DNA of 64,000 bases from Paenibacillus pinihumi DSM 23905 = JCM 16419 (GCF_000422505.1 NZ_KE383864.1:1017523-1081522); one strand, 5' to 3'; numbered from the stretch's first letter, positions 19,369 to 29,467 are shown. The notes: a model not told the origin generated them from the sequence alone. Translations and numbers: made by a program.

Positions 19369-20610
19369 CTAAAATCCCCGGAACAGCTTCCCTCTGCCCT
19401 GACAGGTTCCGCATATTTCATAGAGCCGGCTCTCAACGTTCTCTTTTTCCTTCTTGCGGGTCATCTCCAGCAGGCCAAGCCTCGTCCAGCCGACAACATG
19501 GCAGGTAGTCCGGTCTTTTGCGGTAAGCTGTTCCAGCTCACGCTTCACCTGCTCGCGATGCTCCTCCCGTTCCATATCGATAAAATCAATAATAATGATG
19601 CCACCTGCATCCCGAAGACGCAGCAGCCGGGCAATTTCCACCGCAGCCTCCAGATTCGTCTGGAATACCGTGTCCTCCAAATCCAGATGCCCGGTATACT
19701 TCCCGGTGTTCACATCAATGACAGTCAGCGCTTCAGTCTGCTCCCATACGAGATCGCCGCCGCTAGGAAGGCGAATACGTTTGCCGAATGCGGTTTCCAG
19801 CTGCTCTTGCACCCCGAAGCGGCCGAACAGGTCGGTACCGTCATTTTTATACATCAGGATGCGTTCTTTAAGCTGAGGTGCCATCAGGCTGGCATGGCGA
19901 ACCGCCTCATTAAAGTGCTGGTGGTGGCTAATCCAGATTTCATCCAGCTCTGCATTGAGCAAATCCCTTACCATCCGCTGCACAAATCCGGCCTCAGCGT
20001 GCAGCTCGGCCGGAATCGGAACATCGTGCGCTTCTTTATTAATTTGCTCCCATTTGGACCGGAGCTGAAGCAAATCATCCTGAAGTTCCTGCTCACTCGC
20101 CTCGGAAGCAACCGTGCGCAGTATAACGCCCTCTTCCTCGGTCTTGAGCCTTCCTGCCAAGTGCTTCAGCCGCTCGCGCTCCTGCTCTGAGCCAATCTTC
20201 TTGGAGACCCCGATATAGCCTGCAAGCGGCATGTATACGAGATAGCGCCCAGGCAGGGAATAATGGGTTGTTACCCTGGCTCCTTTGCCGCCCAGCGCCT
20301 CTTTGCTCACCTGAACAAGCACAGACTGTCCGGGCTTGACCAGGCTGGCAATTGGCGGTTTCTCTTTGGGCTGCTGCTCCAGATGGGGCGGAAGCAGGTC
20401 ATCTACATAAAGGAATGCATTCTTGCCTTGTCCAATATCGACAAAAGCAGCCTGCATACCCGGGAGCACGTTCACAACACGGCCCTTATAGATATTGCCT
20501 ACGAGATGTCTTCCTGTTGTTTCTTCCATGTAAAATTCAGTTAACCGGCCGTTTTCCAAAACAGCCGTCTGAGTCAACTGCTCCTGGCGACGAATCAGCA
20601 TTTGCTTCAT
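19369..20610 (-). CDS. rng: Ribonuclease E/G family protein
   Basis: A 413-residue endoribonuclease of the RNase G type. An N-terminal S1 RNA-binding domain covers about 38-115 (GRVVNVLPGMQAAFVDIGQGKNAFLY). The DNase-I-like catalytic part has the metal-binding Asp pair in VIDVNTGKYTG and IIIIDFIDM, and the Zn-link CGTCQGRG lies at the C-terminus. It lacks the long scaffold tail of RNase E. In Gram-positives this type acts in rRNA and mRNA processing. It lies between spoIVFB and rplU. Confidence 0.92.
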   Translation of the reverse strand: MKQMLIRRQEQLTQTAVLENGRLTEFYMEETTGRHLVGNIYKGRVVNVLPGMQAAFVDIGQGKNAFLYVDDLLPPHLEQQPKEKPPIASLVKPGQSVLVQVSKEALGGKGARVTTHYSLPGRYLVYMPLAGYIGVSKKIGSEQERERLKHLAGRLKTEEEGVILRTVASEASEQELQDDLLQLRSKWEQINKEAHDVPIPAELHAEAGFVQRMVRDLLNAELDEIWISHHQHFNEAVRHASLMAPQLKERILMYKNDGTDLFGRFGVQEQLETAFGKRIRLPSGGDLVWEQTEALTVIDVNTGKYTGHLDLEDTVFQTNLEAAVEIARLLRLRDAGGIIIIDFIDMEREEHREQVKRELEQLTAKDRTTCHVVGWTRLGLLEMTRKKEKENVESRLYEICGTCQGRGKLFRGF

Positions 20611-20652
20611 TGGCTACGAATCACCCGCTTTTTTTGGTAAGCTATCTCCATT

Positions 20653-21537
20653 TTACCTAAAAAGCTCAGTGACTGCACTTCCCGGTTTTCCATGCGTCAA
20701 AAAGTTGTTCACGACCTGCTCCTCAGGCAGCACAGTTACCACCGTCCCCTTCATGCCCAGGACATAGATCAGATGATATTTTTCCTTGACCAGCCGCCGC
20801 AACGTACCTTGAATTGTATGATGAACGGAGACAATTATCGGCTGGGCCAATCCCTCCCGTCTCCTGTACTTGTCAGCCCAGCCCTCCCTGTGCATCAAAA
20901 ACCGGACAAAAATAAACGGAATGTTGCGGTAGTAGCTCCAGTTGGAAGCGAACAGAAAGATGCCGATCGCCAGCAGATTCATCTGAATCCCCGGTACACC
21001 TTCACGGGGAAGCAGCGAATAAATAATCATGGATGCACTGGCAAACAAGGAAATTCGGGCCCCCCACACCAGCGTAATATGATAAGGAAGCCGGCAGCTC
21101 ATCAACGCCTGAACGATTTTCCCTCCATCCAGCGGCAGCACGGGAAGCAGATTGAACAGGCCGATCATCAGATTAGCCTGAACCAGATGGGAAGCCCACT
21201 CCGGTGAGATCACTCCAAGCTCCCCCAAAGCCCAAGCTGTGAGACCCATCCAAAGGTTTTGCAGCGGGCCGGCAAGCGCAACAATGATTTCCTCCCTGGC
21301 AGGCATAGAACCGGCTTCCTCCGTCTCCGCAACACCGCCGAACGGAAGCAGCTTGACCTCCCGGATTCTCCAGCCAAAGCCTCTGGCTGCAAGCACGTGG
21401 CCCAGTTCGTGAACAAATACGAGCGCAAACAAGGTCAGAAGCTCCAAAAAATATCCCGTAATAACCGAGGCCATCATAATAAGCACGAACAAGGGATGAA
21501 CCGACCAGCGAATCCCCAGCAGCTTATTCAAATGCAA
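20653..21537 (-). CDS. spoIVFB: SpoIVFB-like intramembrane metalloprotease
   Basis: A 294-residue site-2 protease (M50). It has several membrane helices, the zinc motif VHELGHVLAA near residue 44, the second motif NLLPVLPLDGGK near residue 138, and a C-terminal CBS-like domain (about 220-290). In B. subtilis SpoIVFB cleaves pro-sigma-K in the mother cell membrane and binds ATP through its CBS domain. The TTG start overlaps the spoIVFA stop by 14 bases, so translation is coupled. Position upstream of rplU matches Bacillus. Confidence 0.92.
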   Translation of the reverse strand: MHLNKLLGIRWSVHPLFVLIMMASVITGYFLELLTLFALVFVHELGHVLAARGFGWRIREVKLLPFGGVAETEEAGSMPAREEIIVALAGPLQNLWMGLTAWALGELGVISPEWASHLVQANLMIGLFNLLPVLPLDGGKIVQALMSCRLPYHITLVWGARISLFASASMIIYSLLPREGVPGIQMNLLAIGIFLFASNWSYYRNIPFIFVRFLMHREGWADKYRRREGLAQPIIVSVHHTIQGTLRRLVKEKYHLIYVLGMKGTVVTVLPEEQVVNNFLTHGKPGSAVTELFR

Positions 21538-22528
21538 TCACTTCCGCAGGATCAACATAATGGTCATCTTCCTTCACAGCAAAAAACAGCAGACCCGGGC
21601 TTTGTCCGGTACCCGGCTTTACACTGCCAATCGTGTCCCCCGCCTCTACCCAATCATTCTGGGCAACTGAAATTCCCCCAAGCTGCCCGTAGATTGTTAC
21701 CCGCTTGCCGCTATGCTGGATAACCACCGTACGGTCAGGTCCGTTGCCGGAAACAAGCAGCACCCTGCCTGTTTGGACGGCGTGCACGGATCCCTCTTTT
21801 GAAGATGCAATTTCGACGCCGTTTAACAACTCCGCAAAGCTGCGGACAATAATGCCGTCTTCCACAGGCATGACCGTACTCTCTTTAATTTGTCCGCTCG
21901 CTTTTTGCGCCTGCGGATGATGCTCTCCAAAAATGGGGATAAAAGCCGGAGAACCGCTGAATGTATTTTCATACCACACGGCAACGGCATCAAAGTTCAT
22001 ATCCTGCGTAAGGGCATCCCGCACGAGACGCTGTCCCTCAATCGCCCACGGCCTGTCCATATGAAACATGCCCCACACCCCGGCAAATGCCATTATGCTG
22101 AGTACCAGCTTCACGAACAACTCCTTGCGAAAAACCGAAAAATCAGGACCCGTGTATTCAGGAGGTCTGCCGCCCGGTGCCGAAGGTGCTCCCTGCAGCC
22201 GGGGCATTTCTTCCCAGTCCCTCCAGTTCCCCCCCTTATGCTTCCACATATGCTCGGGATCGAGAGAACCTCCGCTCTTGGCATTAGGCGGCAAGTTAGC
22301 CTCCTCCCTGGTTTCCCGGGCAGCCTCCTTTTTACCTGCAATGCTGCTCCCGGCTGTGTGAACGGCTGGCACAGTTGAATTTATTTCCGGCTCACCGTTT
22401 GTTCCCTTCCAGCGTCCGCTATCCAGATGTATCGCTCTTGCAGCTTTGTTCCCCGCCATTCCAGTCTGCTCCTGGATTTTCCGCATCCGTTCCTGGCGCC
22501 GCTGCCTGATTGCATCTTTAATTTCCAT
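21524..22528 (-). CDS. spoIVFA: SpoIVFA-like M23 domain protein
   Basis: About 334 residues from the ATG at 22528. A long charged N-terminal cytoplasmic part (about 1-140) precedes one membrane helix (about 143-163). The C-terminal LytM/M23-like domain (GNGPDRTVVIQHSGKRVTIY, WVEAGDTIGSV) lacks the full HxxxD/HxH zinc set, so it is probably not a peptidase. In B. subtilis SpoIVFA holds SpoIVFB inactive together with BofA until SpoIVB cleaves it. It is upstream of and overlaps spoIVFB. A sigma-E-like promoter precedes it. Confidence 0.88.
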   Translation of the reverse strand: MEIKDAIRQRRQERMRKIQEQTGMAGNKAARAIHLDSGRWKGTNGEPEINSTVPAVHTAGSSIAGKKEAARETREEANLPPNAKSGGSLDPEHMWKHKGGNWRDWEEMPRLQGAPSAPGGRPPEYTGPDFSVFRKELFVKLVLSIMAFAGVWGMFHMDRPWAIEGQRLVRDALTQDMNFDAVAVWYENTFSGSPAFIPIFGEHHPQAQKASGQIKESTVMPVEDGIIVRSFAELLNGVEIASSKEGSVHAVQTGRVLLVSGNGPDRTVVIQHSGKRVTIYGQLGGISVAQNDWVEAGDTIGSVKPGTGQSPGLLFFAVKEDDHYVDPAEVIAFE

Positions 22529-22590
22529 CTTCCAGCCCCCCAACCTCCAGCTTAAGAATATGTCCCTGACCGAAACCATTTGTACACTCA

Positions 22591-22619
22591 TTTATATGAG
22601 GCCGGGGGCTTGTTTATGA
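22591..22619 (-). promoter_or_regulatory. Sigma-E-like promoter for spoIVFAB
   Basis: On the minus strand TCATAAA, 14 bases, CATATAAA, against the mother-cell sigma-E consensus KMATATT-N14-CATACAHT. The -10 is partial but the spacing is exact. The same CATATAAATGA block with 14-base spacing precedes spoVID. B. subtilis spoIVF is sigma-E-dependent. Confidence 0.45.
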
Positions 22620-22663
22620 GAGTTAGCTGATGGATGACAAATATGAATTCACAAACTTTTATA

Positions 22664-22699
22664 TAAAAAAAGCGCTGCTCTCAACTTGCAGGGCAGCAC
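22664..22699 (-). terminator. Intrinsic terminator after rodA
   Basis: The stem GTGCTGC...GCAGCGC is followed by TTTTTTTAT on the minus strand, 12 bases after the rodA stop. It separates min-rodA from spoIVFAB. Confidence 0.85.
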
Positions 22700-22711
22700 T
22701 TTCTCCAAAGA

Positions 22712-23860
22712 CTATTCCATCTCGTATTTTTCCTGATGCGCTTTTATGCTGAACACGATCCCGACACACATCATGTTAAGAATGAGCGAGGTTCCTCCGT
22801 AGCTGATAAACGGCAGTGTAATACCGGTAATCGGCATCAGTCCGATCATCATCCCGATATTCTGAAAGATCTGAAAAACGTACATCGACACGATCCCGAT
22901 AATAATATAGGAGCCGCGCCGGTCATAGCACTGAAAGGCGATTATAATCATCCTGTATATCAGCAGGAAATACAGCAGCAGCAGCACCGCTGCCCCCTGG
23001 AATCCGAACTCTTCCCCGATGACAACAAAAATAGAATCTGAATACGGGTAAGGGATCATTCCACGGGTTTTGGACTGGCCCTTCATATAACCGTCACCTG
23101 TCAGCCCGCCAGATCCGATGGCGATTCTCGACTTGTCCGATTGATACTTGGCTGCATCACTGGCTGTCTCGGGATTAATAAATGTATTGATCCGCTCATA
23201 CCAGTGAATTTTTTTCTGCTCGGCCAAATAGTCTTTAATCTCTGTATTAAATGTGTTAAACAAGCTGACAAACAATACAAGAGAAGCAACCACAACTGAG
23301 AGTCCGATAAAGACGTGCACATACTTGACATTTCCGATCCACAACATACCGAGCACAATAAACACATAGATGATGGCGTTCCCCAAATCCGGCTGAATCA
23401 TAACAAGCAGAAAGGGTACAAACGTAATCAGGGCAATCGGCAACAGATCGCTCAGAAATGTAAGGCGGTCTCCCTGTCTTTTACCCATGAATACAGCCAG
23501 CACAATAATAAGGAGCGCCTTCATAAACTCGGCAGGCTGGAACAATAATCCTCCAGGAAGTTTGAACCACCCTTTGGCTCCGTTAATCTCCGTACCGAAG
23601 AAGTAAACGCCGATAAGCAGCAGGATGCCAAGAATATAAAGATAAATCCAGCCTTTCATCAGCAGACGGTAATCAATAAATACTGAACAGATAATAACAA
23701 GAAACCCGAGAGCGAAAAACAGCAGCGTCTTGAAATCGTAGTTTTCGTACCGCTCTCCAAAACCGACAGTCGCACTGCGGACAACGAAGAAGCTAATAAT
23801 CATAAGCAGGATCAAGATGATTATTATGCCCCAGTCGAGCTTTTTCAGTTTGTTTAGCAA
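22712..23860 (-). CDS. rodA: Rod-shape peptidoglycan polymerase RodA (SEDS family)
   Basis: A 382-residue polytopic membrane protein with about ten hydrophobic helices. Family segments include FQPAEFMKALLIIVLAVFMG, MIQPDLGNAIIYVFIVLG and the C-terminal PITGITLPFISYGGTSLI. SEDS proteins are glycosyltransferases that polymerise lipid II with a partner class B PBP. Linkage to mreBCD and minCD favours a RodA role; FtsW and SpoVE are close relatives. It follows minD after 7 bases. Confidence 0.92.
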   Translation of the reverse strand: MLNKLKKLDWGIIIILILLMIISFFVVRSATVGFGERYENYDFKTLLFFALGFLVIICSVFIDYRLLMKGWIYLYILGILLLIGVYFFGTEINGAKGWFKLPGGLLFQPAEFMKALLIIVLAVFMGKRQGDRLTFLSDLLPIALITFVPFLLVMIQPDLGNAIIYVFIVLGMLWIGNVKYVHVFIGLSVVVASLVLFVSLFNTFNTEIKDYLAEQKKIHWYERINTFINPETASDAAKYQSDKSRIAIGSGGLTGDGYMKGQSKTRGMIPYPYSDSIFVVIGEEFGFQGAAVLLLLYFLLIYRMIIIAFQCYDRRGSYIIIGIVSMYVFQIFQNIGMMIGLMPITGITLPFISYGGTSLILNMMCVGIVFSIKAHQEKYEME

Positions 23861-23867
23861 GAGCCGA

Positions 23868-24659
23868 TCATCCTATTCCTAAAAACTTCCTGAAGCGTTT
23901 GAATACTCCGCTTTTATCCTCAAGCGACATTAGCGGGACCATATCCCCCAGAATCCGTCTCGCAATATTGCGGTAAGCGATTGCCGCCTTGGAGGAAGGG
24001 TCAATTACTGTAGGCTCACCTGTATTGGCAGCTTTAATGACTCTTTCATCATCCGGGACAATGCCAACCAAATCAATGGCCAAAACCTGGCAAATTTCAT
24101 CTATATCCAGCATATCGCCGCTTTTAACCATCGTTTGACGAATACGGTTAATGATCAGCTTGGCCGAAATTTGCGACTGCTCCAGCAAGCCAATGACACG
24201 GTCGGCATCACGGACAGCAGCATTCTCAGGCGTTGTCACGACAATCGCGCGGTCAGCTCCGGCAATGGCATTGCGGAAGCCTTGTTCAATACCTGCGGGA
24301 CAGTCAATAATGATGAAGTCAAAATCTTTTTTGAGCTCCATAATGATGTCCTTGACCTGCTCCGGTGTTACGGCGTGCTTGTCTTTCGTTTGCGCTGCAG
24401 GCAGCATATACAGCTCATCAAAACGTTTATCCTTCACAAGCGCCTGATTGAGCCTGCATCTGCCTTCAGCAACGTCAATCAGATCGTATATAATCCGGTT
24501 CTCCAGCCCCATCACCACATCCAGGTTTCGCAGGCCAATGTCCGTATCCACCATACATACTTTTTTGCCCAGCAGAGCTAGCGCCGTTCCCACATTGGCA
24601 GAGGTCGTCGTCTTTCCTACCCCGCCTTTCCCTGATGTAATTACTATCGCGTCTCCCAT
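23868..24659 (-). CDS. minD: Septum site-determining ATPase MinD
   Basis: A 263-residue ParA/MinD ATPase. The deviant Walker A is TSGKGGVGKTTTSANV at the N-terminus, with switch regions VDTDIGLRNLDVVMG and IIDCPAGIEQGF. The C-terminal amphipathic membrane-targeting helix is GVFKRFRKFLG. MinD recruits MinC to the membrane to block FtsZ assembly near the poles. It starts 3 bases after the minC stop. Confidence 0.97.
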   Translation of the reverse strand: MGDAIVITSGKGGVGKTTTSANVGTALALLGKKVCMVDTDIGLRNLDVVMGLENRIIYDLIDVAEGRCRLNQALVKDKRFDELYMLPAAQTKDKHAVTPEQVKDIIMELKKDFDFIIIDCPAGIEQGFRNAIAGADRAIVVTTPENAAVRDADRVIGLLEQSQISAKLIINRIRQTMVKSGDMLDIDEICQVLAIDLVGIVPDDERVIKAANTGEPTVIDPSSKAAIAYRNIARRILGDMVPLMSLEDKSGVFKRFRKFLGIG

Positions 24660-24662
24660 GCC

Positions 24663-25325
24663 CTACACTCCTTTAAACACGATCGGATCTTTGCGTAAAC
24701 GGTATAATTGCGTAATTTTATCGATCTGCATCTGGCCTTCCTTCAAAAAGGCAAATTCCATTGCAGCATCGCCTGTTATCCATTCGTCGGGAGGTCGGCT
24801 TATGACCTCTGCAATTCTAAGCTGTGTCGGCTTCAGCAGCGATGCCGCAATGACAACATCCTGCCTGCCGTTCACTCCTCCGTGCGCCATTCCCCGCAAC
24901 GCTCCAAGCACATAAATATCACCTGTACAATATAAAGCTCCGCCCGGATTCACATCTCCCATAAGCAGCAAATTTCCGTCATGCTCAAAGGTTTGGCCGG
25001 AGCGGATAATACCCGATATGATTTTTAATTCGGCGCTCTCTTTTTTCTGTGCCGTCTCCGGCACTGCCGACTCTATCGATTGAACAAGCAAATTGCCACG
25101 CTGGCGAATCATTGTTCGGATCTGTTCCTTCTGTTCATCTGTCGCCAGGCGTTTGCCGAGCTTGACATGGATATGAATGAGCGGACCGGTCAATACTTGC
25201 AGGTGGGTTTTCTCCAGCTTGTTCTGAAGCTCATCAAGCAATACTGAAAACTCGCATTGATCGTCAAACAGGAAGAGCAGCCCCTCCTTGACCCCTTTAA
25301 TTGTAATATGCTGCTTCTCCGTCAC
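24663..25325 (-). CDS. minC: Septum site-determining protein MinC
   Basis: A 220-residue inhibitor of FtsZ polymerisation. The N-terminal FtsZ-interacting domain spans about 1-100. The C-terminal beta-helix domain (about 110-215) shows RSGQTFEHDGNLLLMGDVNPGG and HGGVNGRQDVVIAASLLKPTQLRI, which bind MinD. GTG start behind GGTGGGA. No minE or minJ is nearby; Firmicutes usually position Min through DivIVA. Confidence 0.95.
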   Translation of the reverse strand: MTEKQHITIKGVKEGLLFLFDDQCEFSVLLDELQNKLEKTHLQVLTGPLIHIHVKLGKRLATDEQKEQIRTMIRQRGNLLVQSIESAVPETAQKKESAELKIISGIIRSGQTFEHDGNLLLMGDVNPGGALYCTGDIYVLGALRGMAHGGVNGRQDVVIAASLLKPTQLRIAEVISRPPDEWITGDAAMEFAFLKEGQMQIDKITQLYRLRKDPIVFKGV

Positions 25326-25474
25326 GAACTTCCCACCTCCACCTTAAACAATTCTTTCCGCAGCCTGTGGAATCCTGCTTTTGCCTGTTGCAAATCCAAG
25401 AATTCCTGCTTTTGCTTCTATGGATCTATGAAGTCCGATTCGCTTATGTCATATTCAGGTTGCTGCAGCTGGGC

Positions 25475-25999
25475 CTACTCGTTCTCTTCTTTGGTCTTCT
25501 TCCGGTATGCACCTTCAAACCAGCGGCGTGCCGGTATGTAAAAAATTAAAGCAAATATAAGCTGTAAAAACAGGCTGGGCAAAATGTGATGGGTCAGCGC
25601 CCATACATAAGGCTGTTTGTTAATTTGGAAAACCGTATAGATCATAAAAGTGACCGTATCCAAAAGCAGACAACCCATTCCGATAACGGAAATGGCTGTC
25701 AGCATCGGGGCACGCTTATATTCGAGCAGCAGACCGGCCAAATAGCCGCAAAGCCCCATGGAAAATGAATGAACACCGATGATATGGCCATAAAACACGA
25801 TATCCTGAAGCATCCCGAAGGCAAGCCCCAAAAACAGCGCCACATGCCTGCCTGCGTACATGGATGAGAACAGAACAAACACAAACACAAAATGCGGTAT
25901 CAGTCTGTGAGTCCATTCCTCCGGGACAAGCCAGCTCACAATAGTTCCTTCCAGCAGGAACAAGACGAACATAATCAGAATAATCCAATGAAGCTTCAT
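25475..25999 (-). CDS. mreD: Rod shape-determining protein MreD
   Basis: A 174-residue membrane protein with about five helices, the expected size for Firmicute MreD. It couples MreB/MreC to the RodA-PBP elongation machinery. Its ATG overlaps the mreC stop (TAATG), implying coupled translation. A gap of about 150 bases separates it from minC, with no clear terminator. Confidence 0.93.
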   Translation of the reverse strand: MKLHWIILIMFVLFLLEGTIVSWLVPEEWTHRLIPHFVFVFVLFSSMYAGRHVALFLGLAFGMLQDIVFYGHIIGVHSFSMGLCGYLAGLLLEYKRAPMLTAISVIGMGCLLLDTVTFMIYTVFQINKQPYVWALTHHILPSLFLQLIFALIFYIPARRWFEGAYRKKTKEENE

Positions 26000-26862
26000 T
26001 ATTGCTGACCCTCCGCTTCAGGATCAGGAACCTTTACGACCAGCACTTCCCTCAATTTGTCCAGTTTGGCGGAAGGCTCAATATAAGCCGTATAGGTCAG
26101 ACCGAAATCTCCCACCTGCTTGGAAACGACCTTGCCGATCTCGATTCCCCGCGGGAAAACCGAACCAAGCCCGGATGTGGTGACGTTGTCTCCCTCTTTC
26201 AACGGATCATCTTCAGCAATCTTGCTCATCAGCAGCTGGCCGGTCTCGCTGTTATAGCTTTCGATAATACCAAATGAATCTTTGCCGCTTACCGTAGCGG
26301 AAATTTTCTTGGAACCGACAGAAGATTGCGCATTCAATTCTGTGATCGGCATCACTGTAGAAGTGATAGGGGACACCTCGCTTACGAGGCCAACCAGTCC
26401 GTCAATCGTGATCACAGCCATATCTTTGCGAATTCCGTTTTTCGAGCCGCGATTGATTTTAAATGTTTTGTTATAGGCGTCAGGACTCGCAGCAATAACC
26501 TGGGCAATCAGGTATTCATAATTATTCTGGTTTTTCTGCGCTTCTGTAAATTGAAGCACGGATTTGTAGTAATCATTATCTTCTTTCAAATAATTATAAG
26601 TGCTCCTGTCTCTCGCATAACGGGCAACCGTAGTGCGAAGCTGCTCATTCTCTTCATAGAGCTGCCGCATCGTCCCGATATCCTCAAACAAGCCCGCCAT
26701 ATAGCCAGCGGGCTTGTAAAGCCAGGATTGCAGCAGCGCTACGGAGTCATTTATAAATTTTTCTGGCCATGACAGGTTTTTCCGGTCGCTAAGGGAAAAA
26801 CCCATAATCGCCACAAAAAGAATCAGCCCGATCAACATCAGGAACAATCTTTTATTCCGCAT
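25999..26862 (-). CDS. mreC: Rod shape-determining protein MreC
   Basis: A 287-residue bitopic protein. There is one N-terminal membrane helix (LFLMLIGLILFVAIMGF), a coiled-coil near 65-100, and a periplasmic-side beta-barrel domain with GSKNGIRKDMAVITIDGLVG and GDNVTTSGLGSVFPRGIEIG. It scaffolds the elongasome outside the membrane. It lies below mreB, with a hairpin between them. Confidence 0.95.
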   Translation of the reverse strand: MRNKRLFLMLIGLILFVAIMGFSLSDRKNLSWPEKFINDSVALLQSWLYKPAGYMAGLFEDIGTMRQLYEENEQLRTTVARYARDRSTYNYLKEDNDYYKSVLQFTEAQKNQNNYEYLIAQVIAASPDAYNKTFKINRGSKNGIRKDMAVITIDGLVGLVSEVSPITSTVMPITELNAQSSVGSKKISATVSGKDSFGIIESYNSETGQLLMSKIAEDDPLKEGDNVTTSGLGSVFPRGIEIGKVVSKQVGDFGLTYTAYIEPSAKLDKLREVLVVKVPDPEAEGQQ

Positions 26863-26943
26863 AAACTTGAACAGCTAAATCACCCGCCTACTCCATCATC
26901 CGTTTTCCTTCTTCCGCAGTACGGCTGTCCCGGTCTTTATAGG

Positions 26944-26995
26944 TCCCAATAAAGCTGCCAACTCTACTACATATGGGATGTCTAGAGCTGGCAGC
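26944..26995 (-). terminator. Hairpin between mreB and mreC (partial terminator or attenuator)
   Basis: An inverted repeat with GCTGCCA plus TCTA arms, about 12 paired bases, lies just after the mreB stop and is followed by TTTATT on the minus strand. The T-run is weak, so it may only lower mreCD expression relative to mreB. Confidence 0.5.
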
Positions 26996-27004
26996 AGTTG
27001 TTTG

Positions 27005-28039
27005 CTATTTTCTAAAGCGGGAGGACGAGCCGTTTCTGGATTTAAACAAGTGAATATTATCTAACGCCCTGCCTGTTCCGATCGCTACGCAATCCAGAGG
27101 ATTCTCTGCCACGACAACGGGCATTCCTGTCTCTCCAGCCAGCAGCTTGTCCAGATTGCGAAGCAGTCCGCCTCCGCCTGTCAGAACAATCCCACGGTCC
27201 ATAATATCGGCCGAGAGCTCCGGCGGGCATTTCTCCAATGTTACCTTTACTGCATCCACAATCGCATTAACGGTATCGGTCAGTGCACCGGTAATCTCGT
27301 CGGATGTAATGGAGATGGTTTTCGGCAAGCCGGTAACCAGGTCTCTTCCGCGGATTTCCATCGACTCGCGCTTGTCCGATTGCTGGGCGGAGCCAATCTC
27401 CATCTTAAGCTGCTCTGATGTGCGTTCCCCGATCAGCAAATTATAGGTCCGCTTAATATATTGAATAATCGATTCATCCATCTCATCACCGGCAATCCGG
27501 ATAGAGCGGCTTGTTACGATACCGCCAAGCGAAATAACGGCAACTTCCGTTGTACCGCCGCCGATGTCCACCACCATGCTGCCTGTCGGCTCCCATACCG
27601 GGAGATCGGCACCAATTGCCGCCGCGAACGGCTCCTCAATTGTATATGCCTCTCGTGCGCCTGCCTGTTTGGTCGCATCCTCAACAGCGCGCTTCTCTAC
27701 TGCAGTGATTCCTGAGGGCACGCAGACCATTACGTTCGGATGGCGCGGAAACAGCGAACGCTGCTTCTGTGCCTGACGGATAAAATATTTAATCATCGTC
27801 GATGTTGTCTCAAAGTCGGCAATTACGCCGTCCTTCATCGGCCTGACAGCACGGATATTGCCCGGCGTTCTGCCAATCATTTTTTTCGCCTGCTCGCCAA
27901 CAGCTTCGATTGTTTTCGTATCGGTACGAAGGGCAACCACAGAAGGCTCTCTGACTGCAATTCCTTTGCCTCTGACATATACGAGGGTATTTGCCGTTCC
28001 CAGGTCAATGCCCAGATCCTTAGTAAAACCACCAAACAT
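27005..28039 (-). CDS. mreB: Actin-like cell shape protein MreB
   Basis: A 344-residue bacterial actin. The phosphate loops are [16 protein letters not shown] and [18 protein letters not shown], and the adenosine loop is [15 protein letters not shown]. MreB filaments guide lateral wall synthesis. I favour the ATG at 28039 ([10 protein letters not shown]), which has AGGAAG nearby; an upstream in-frame start adds eight residues with little support. radC lies 43 bases upstream. Confidence 0.96.
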   Translation of the reverse strand: MFGGFTKDLGIDLGTANTLVYVRGKGIAVREPSVVALRTDTKTIEAVGEQAKKMIGRTPGNIRAVRPMKDGVIADFETTSTMIKYFIRQAQKQRSLFPRHPNVMVCVPSGITAVEKRAVEDATKQAGAREAYTIEEPFAAAIGADLPVWEPTGSMVVDIGGGTTEVAVISLGGIVTSRSIRIAGDEMDESIIQYIKRTYNLLIGERTSEQLKMEIGSAQQSDKRESMEIRGRDLVTGLPKTISITSDEITGALTDTVNAIVDAVKVTLEKCPPELSADIMDRGIVLTGGGGLLRNLDKLLAGETGMPVVVAENPLDCVAIGTGRALDNIHLFKSRNGSSSRFRK

Positions 28040-28082
28040 GTTAATCTTCCTTTCTGTCATCACGACAACACCTCTTATTATA

Positions 28083-28772
28083 TTACATGAAACCCTGCTC
28101 CTTCAAACTTACATATTGAAGGTCGCCGATTACAATATGATCAAGCACGTCAATGCCTACAAGTTCTCCTGCTTCAACCAGTCTCTTGGTCATTTGGATA
28201 TCCTCCGGACTTGGTGCCGGATTGCCGCTGGGATGGTTATGTACGCAAATAATTGAAGCACTGCTGCACTTGATAGCCGCCCTGAACACCTCGCGCGGAT
28301 GTACAAGTGAAGCGTTCAGTGTGCCCACTGACAGCGTCTCCTCCGCAATTACCTGGTTTTTGGTATCCAGGAACAGGCAGACAAAATGCTCCTTCTTCAA
28401 ATATCTGAGCTGTTCCATCATATAATCCGCAGCATCTTTGGGACTTCGAATGGTCAGCCGCTCTTCTTGGGTACTTCTTGAGAGGCGGCGTCCGAGCTCA
28501 ATCCCTGCTTTTAGCTGGAGGGCTTTGGCAGTGCCAATCCCTTTTATTTGTGTGAGCTCTTCAAGGCTCATATCAACCAGGTTGTGTAAACTCCCGCATT
28601 CCCGCAAAATACGTGCAGCCAGATGCACCGCCGACTCCTGCTTCGTACCTGTACGAAGCAAAATAGCCAGCAATTCAGCGTGGCTGAGCGCCTGCGCTCC
28701 GCTTTGAACCATGCGTTCTCTAGGTCGTTCTTCATTGGGGACGTCACGCATTACGAAAGATTGTATATGCAT
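28083..28772 (-). CDS. radC: RadC family JAB-domain protein
   Basis: About 229 residues. An N-terminal helix-hairpin-helix region ([21 protein letters not shown]) precedes a MPN/JAB metalloprotease-like domain with the zinc motif [15 protein letters not shown]. The biochemical role is unsettled; the old link to recombinational repair is disputed. The ATG at 28772 ([10 protein letters not shown]) has an AGGGAAA site. Between maf and mreB, as in Bacillus. Confidence 0.94.
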   Translation of the reverse strand: MHIQSFVMRDVPNEERPRERMVQSGAQALSHAELLAILLRTGTKQESAVHLAARILRECGSLHNLVDMSLEELTQIKGIGTAKALQLKAGIELGRRLSRSTQEERLTIRSPKDAADYMMEQLRYLKKEHFVCLFLDTKNQVIAEETLSVGTLNASLVHPREVFRAAIKCSSASIICVHNHPSGNPAPSPEDIQMTKRLVEAGELVGIDVLDHIVIGDLQYVSLKEQGFM

Positions 28773-28798
28773 CGCTTTCCCTGCTTTCAGCAAACAAT

Positions 28799-29407
28799 TT
28801 AGATGACTTCGATCTCAAATTCCAGCAGCATGTCCGACAAAAGCGATAGTGACAAACCTACGACATTGAAATAACAACCTTCAATCCGGTCAACAAACGC
28901 CGCTCCAAGACCTTGAATCGCATAAGCGCCGGCCTTATCCATCGGTTCCCCTGACGCGACATACCGCTCGATCCGTGAGGATTCGAGCGGTTTCATGTGA
29001 ACGCGGGTTGCCATATGTGAGACGACCTCACGTGAAGTTAACAAATCAATACAGGCAATGGCGCTATACACTTCATGTATTTTCCCCTGCAACCGTTCAA
29101 GCATGTGCCTCGCATCTTCTTCGTTACGGGGCTTGCCCATCACTTCGCCGTCCAGCACGACAATCGTATCGGCACCAATAATAAGGCTGCCTTGATGATC
29201 CTGCTTTTCGCTGACCATGAGCTGTCTGACAGCTCTGGCCTTGCGTAGCGAAAGCTGCTCTACAATCTGTGCGGGAGACCAGTCATCCGGTGTACTCTCA
29301 TCGACATTAGAAGCCATGATTTGAACAGGAAGGGTTAAATTTAACGATTGCAGAAGGGAGTGACGCCGCGGAGAAGAGGAAGCAAGAATGATGTTTTGCC
29401 TGTCCAC
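28799..29407 (-). CDS. maf: Maf family nucleotide pyrophosphatase
   Basis: A 202-residue Maf/YhdE/Ham1-like protein that hydrolyses non-canonical or excess nucleoside triphosphates. It shows the N-terminal ILASSSPRR, the central GADTIVVLDGEVMGKP, and the C-terminal GAYAIQGLGAAFVDRIEGCYFNVVGLS (given in overlapping parts of the family pattern). In B. subtilis Maf affects septation and DNA uptake. GTG start. It leads into radC-mreB. Confidence 0.93.
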   Translation of the reverse strand: MDRQNIILASSSPRRHSLLQSLNLTLPVQIMASNVDESTPDDWSPAQIVEQLSLRKARAVRQLMVSEKQDHQGSLIIGADTIVVLDGEVMGKPRNEEDARHMLERLQGKIHEVYSAIACIDLLTSREVVSHMATRVHMKPLESSRIERYVASGEPMDKAGAYAIQGLGAAFVDRIEGCYFNVVGLSLSLLSDMLLEFEIEVI

Positions 29408-29467
29408 TCAGCCATCTCCTTTTAATAGCCGGGCATATCCGAAAAAGCTTGTCCGGAAAGCCGGGCT